Assembly (NCBI RefSeq): GCF_937924975.1
Contig: NZ_CALEYG010000047.1
Coordinates: forward strand, 1-41,477
Length of the DNA: 41,477 nucleotides
Direction: 5' to 3'
From: an uncultured Stomatobaculum sp.
GTDB lineage: Bacteria; Bacillota; Clostridia; Lachnospirales; Lachnospiraceae
Shown: positions 39,165-41,477 of the stretch, one piece after another
Numbering within the stretch: the first letter of the stretch is position 1
Layout: every line of letters starts with the position of its first letter
Translations under genes and position numbers: made by a program
Notes under the pieces: model-generated
Told to the model about the DNA's origin: nothing
Seen by the model: the letters and a program-made list of their open reading frames with translations, nothing else
Databases searched by the model: none

Positions 39165-39872
39165 ATGGCACAGCTTCTCTGCCGGGATCTGACACTCGGC
39201 TATGACCAGAAAAGCATCTTGGAACACTTGAATTTTGAAGTCAACGCGGGAGATTATCTCTGCATCGTCGGAGAGAACGGCTCCGGCAAGAGCACGCTGA
39301 TGAAAACCATATTGGGACTGCAGCCGCCGCTCGCCGGCACGGTGGAGCGCGGCGACGGTCTTCGCGCCAATGAAATCGGGTATCTGCCGCAGCAGACCCT
39401 GGTGCAGCGCGATTTCCCGGCTTCGGTCGAGGAAATTGTGCTCTCGGGGCGGCAGGGCAGAACCGGTTTCTGGCCGTTTTACAGAAAGGCAGACCGGGAG
39501 AGCGCGGAAAAGAACATGGAGCGCATGGGCATTACCGAATTCCGGAAGCGTTGCTACCGGGAACTCTCGGGCGGACAGCAGCAGCGCGTGCTGCTCGCGC
39601 GGGCGCTCTGCGCGACCGAGAAGATGTTGCTTCTTGATGAGCCGGTCTCGGGTCTCGACCCGAAAGTTACGGCAGACATGTACCAGCTGATTCAGGGGCT
39701 GAATGAAGAGGGTATCACGATTATCATGATTTCGCACGACATTGCGGCAGCTGTGCAGTATGCGCAACATATTCTGCACATCGGCAAGAAGGTGTTCTTC
39801 GGCACCAGAGAGGAATATCAGCACTCTCGGCTCGGCGAGTGGTTTTTACAGGAAGAGAGTGTGAACGCATGA
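39165..39872 (+). CDS. Metal ABC transporter ATP-binding protein (ZnuC-like)
   Basis: A 235-residue ATPase with Walker A GENGSGKST, Q-loop LPQQTLVQ, signature LSGGQQQRVLLARAL and Walker B MLLLDEPVSGLDP, followed by the switch His in ISHD. It powers metal import with the adjacent receptor and permease. Ribosome site GGAAAGG. The stop codon overlaps the permease start by four bases (ATGA). Confidence 0.93.
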   Translation: MAQLLCRDLTLGYDQKSILEHLNFEVNAGDYLCIVGENGSGKSTLMKTILGLQPPLAGTVERGDGLRANEIGYLPQQTLVQRDFPASVEEIVLSGRQGRTGFWPFYRKADRESAEKNMERMGITEFRKRCYRELSGGQQQRVLLARALCATEKMLLLDEPVSGLDPKVTADMYQLIQGLNEEGITIIMISHDIAAAVQYAQHILHIGKKVFFGTREEYQHSRLGEWFLQEESVNA

Positions 39873-40723
39873 TGGCTATGGTACAAAAAATCCTCTTTTA
39901 TCTGCAGTATCCGTTTGTGCGCTACGCCCTCATCGTCGGCGTGCTGATTGCGCTGAGCTCCTCGCTCCTCGGGGTGACCCTGGTCCTGAAGCGCTACTCC
40001 TACATCGGCGACGGTCTCTCGCATGTCGCCTTCGGCGCCATGTCCGTTGCGACGGTCCTGAAGCTCTCGAACCAGATGGTTCTCATTCTGCCGGTCACGA
40101 TAGTCTGCGCGGTGCTCCTGCTTCGCACGGGCCAGAACAGTAAGATTAAGGGCGATGCGGCCATCGCCATGCTTTCGGTCGGTGCCCTGGCCTTCGGCTA
40201 TCTGGTCATGAATGTGTTCTCAACTTCGGCCAATCTCTCGGGCGATGTCTGCTCGACGCTGTTCGGTTCGACCTCGATTTTGACGCTGACCAGCCGGGAG
40301 GTGCAGCTCTGCGCCGCACTCTCGTTCCTGGTGGTCTGCCTCTTCATTGTCTATTACCAGAAGATTTTTGCGGTGACCTTTGACGAGAATTTTGCGCGCG
40401 CCTCGGGGACCGACGCCGGGCGGTATAACCTCCTGATTGCGATCACGGTCGCGGTCATCATCGTGCTCGCAATGAATCTGGTGGGGTCGCTGCTCATCTC
40501 GGCGCTGGTCATTTTCCCGGCGCTCTCGGCAATGCGCCTGTTTCACAACTTTAAGAGTGTTACCGTTTGTTCCGCACTGCTCTCGGTGACCTGCGCGCTG
40601 CTCGGTATTCTCGCGTCTATCCTCGCGGGAACACCGGTCGGCTCGACCATCGTCGCGGCGGATGCAATCGCATTCGGGCTTTGTTGCCTGATTGCGGCGG
40701 TACAGCGGAGGAAGACAGCATGA
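39869..40723 (+). CDS. Metal ABC transporter permease (ZnuB-like)
   Basis: A 284-residue membrane permease of the ABC-3 family with about eight or nine hydrophobic segments. Family motifs include GDGLSHVAFGAM near residue 50 and the conserved cytoplasmic-loop region FDENFARASGTDAGRYN. I chose the ATG at 39869 because it forms an ATGA overlap with the ATPase stop; the next codon is also ATG. It ends in another ATGA overlap with the lipoprotein gene, so the operon is tightly coupled. Confidence 0.92.
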   Translation: MMAMVQKILFYLQYPFVRYALIVGVLIALSSSLLGVTLVLKRYSYIGDGLSHVAFGAMSVATVLKLSNQMVLILPVTIVCAVLLLRTGQNSKIKGDAAIAMLSVGALAFGYLVMNVFSTSANLSGDVCSTLFGSTSILTLTSREVQLCAALSFLVVCLFIVYYQKIFAVTFDENFARASGTDAGRYNLLIAITVAVIIVLAMNLVGSLLISALVIFPALSAMRLFHNFKSVTVCSALLSVTCALLGILASILAGTPVGSTIVAADAIAFGLCCLIAAVQRRKTA

Positions 40724-41358
40724 AAAATAAGAACTATGTATGGCCGACGGCACTGGCGCTTGTGCTTCTGCTCAGTGCCTGCGGCGGCGCGGACGGGGCA
40801 AAGAGCCGTGCCGGCGGAAGCCAGACCAAGAGTGTCAATGAGGTGCTCGCGTCGGGGCAACAGGCGGCGGAGAGTCAGAAGGCAGCGAGCGCAGCGTCGG
40901 AGACCGTCGATGTCACCGCGGCGAGCCGCGTGGTCGAAGAGAGCAGTGAAGCACCGGTCGACTTAAAGGGCGCGGATGGCACGGACATCGACCTCACGAA
41001 GTTAAGCGCTACCATGGTTTTCTCGGAGGTCTATAACATCATGGTGAATCCTGACAGCTGCATGGGCAAGACCATACGGATGAAGGGACTCGTCGCAATC
41101 TACCACGACGAGACGAAGGACACGGACTACTACTCCTGCATCGTGCAGGATGCGACCGCCTGCTGTGCGCAGGGCATCGAGTTCAAGCTTGCGGACAACT
41201 ACCGTTTTCCCGACGACTATCCGCCGGAGGGCTCGGAAATCACCGTGCGCGGGCGCTTTGATGTCTACAAGGAGGGCGAGTACAAGTACGCTGTCTTAAA
41301 GGATGCGGTGCTCGAGAAGGTCAACACCGAGAACGAGGGCGAGACAACGGCGCCGTAA
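40720..41358 (+). CDS. Lipoprotein with DUF1980/TIGR03943-like C-terminal domain
   Basis: A 212-residue lipoprotein (lipobox LSAC, Cys21) with a low-complexity spacer (to about 90). The C-terminal part (about 100-200) has the pattern MGKTIRMKGLVAIY, YYSCIVQDATACCAQGIEF and GSEITVRGRFDVYKEGEYKY, an OB-like fold with a CC pair. It resembles the C-terminal domain of DUF1980/TIGR03943 proteins (such as YcgQ), which in Bacillus are zinc-regulated and linked to metal uptake. Position at the end of the metal operon supports a metal-delivery role at the cell surface. The ATG overlaps the permease stop. The DUF assignment is by eye and not certain. Confidence 0.75.
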   Translation: MKNKNYVWPTALALVLLLSACGGADGAKSRAGGSQTKSVNEVLASGQQAAESQKAASAASETVDVTAASRVVEESSEAPVDLKGADGTDIDLTKLSATMVFSEVYNIMVNPDSCMGKTIRMKGLVAIYHDETKDTDYYSCIVQDATACCAQGIEFKLADNYRFPDDYPPEGSEITVRGRFDVYKEGEYKYAVLKDAVLEKVNTENEGETTAP

Positions 41359-41380
41359 AGTGCAGGCCGACAGACAAAGC

Positions 41381-41422
41381 AAAAGAGCTGCGGGACGAAA
41401 TTTTCGTCCCGCAGCTCTTTTT
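41381..41422 (+). terminator. Terminator of the metal transporter operon
   Basis: AAAAGAGCTGCGGGACGAAA (41381-41400) pairs with TTCGTCCCGCAGCTCTTTT, an almost perfect palindrome with T after it. Confidence 0.95.
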
Positions 41423-41426
41423 GGAG

Positions 41427-41450
41427 TTATAGGACAAAAAGAGTTGGTAG
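41427..41450. repeat. Short repeat, copy 2
   Basis: TAGGACAAAAAGAGTTGGTAG, a relative of the element at 35704, also placed just after a strong terminator. The rest of the window (to 41477) holds no gene that I can see. Confidence 0.3.
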
Positions 41451-41477
41451 AAAACCCCGCAACGCTAGTAGAATCAA

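Noticed and set aside
1..41477. Search for CRISPR, tRNA, rRNA, transposase or phage genes
   Set aside because: No repeat array, cloverleaf, rRNA-like or transposase-like sequence was seen on reading either strand; a tRNA could be missed by eye but no gap seems to hold one.

Overview
The window looks like chromosome from a fairly GC-rich, Gram-positive anaerobe, most likely a member of the Lachnospiraceae (Clostridia). The signs are strong AGGAGG-type ribosome sites, consensus sigma-A promoters (TTGACA-N17-TATAAT class), short lipoprotein signals, a reverse rubrerythrin next to PerR, a two-cluster flavodoxin/ferredoxin (EFR1 type) protein, an orphan sodium-pump decarboxylase beta subunit, and a YesM/YesN-type sensor pair with sugar-binding proteins. 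The genus is not determinable from the sequence alone. I found no rRNA, tRNA, CRISPR array, insertion sequence or prophage gene. No stretch longer than about 230 bases lacks a gene.

Layout. 1-5012: mutY (minus strand, runs off the left edge), then fba, ilvE, a hypoxanthine-DNA glycosylase and cbiB. 5004-6818: a minus-strand NYN/LOTUS-type protein facing cbiB, and a divergent secreted transglutaminase-like protein. 6818-12778: a packed information-processing block: rarA, rho, rpmE, a DUF1385 membrane protein, prmC, prfA. 12820-18867: galK and a complete Mgl-type sugar ABC transporter. 18958-24292: a YesN-type response regulator, a YesM-type histidine kinase and two galactose-binding-protein homologues. 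24226-26007: a minus-strand hypothetical gene, reverse rubrerythrin and PerR. 26173-32604: S1-domain protein, M18 aminopeptidase, exported trigger-factor-like lipoprotein, HAD phosphatase, cysE, GIY-YIG protein, RluA-type pseudouridine synthase, small hypothetical protein. 32618-34120: a yybP-ykoY (manganese) riboswitch with its terminator ahead of OadB- and OadG-like genes. 34196-37840: metY, small secreted protein, EFR1 protein, CoA-pyrophosphatase-type NUDIX protein. 37860-41422: a metal ABC transporter operon (binding lipoprotein, ATPase, permease) ending with a DUF1980-like lipoprotein.

The most unusual content is the sugar module. The binding lipoprotein at 14282-15589 carries the whole galactose/glucose-binding-protein fold in a rotated order: the segment that normally starts the mature protein (Asp14/Phe16 region) is at its C-terminus, joined by a linker to the normal C-terminus, and the chain begins just before the normal Asn91 region. 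Nine of ten sugar-contact residues can be matched in this rotated order. Its partner permease has an extra soluble, coiled-coil-rich N-terminus of about 230 residues. A normally ordered homologue with all ten contact residues lies 8 kb downstream, beside the sensor kinase, and acts as an internal control. I infer a lineage-specific sugar uptake and sensing system in which the transporter uses a circularly permuted receptor and the sensor uses the ordinary form.

Other points of interest: the manganese-type riboswitch ahead of an orphan sodium-decarboxylase subunit pair; an extracytoplasmic trigger-factor-like foldase; a ZnuA-like protein whose metal-handling loop is acidic and has no histidine; and several compact regulatory arrangements (a palindrome at a promoter, a promoter abutting a terminator, and unexplained structured leaders).
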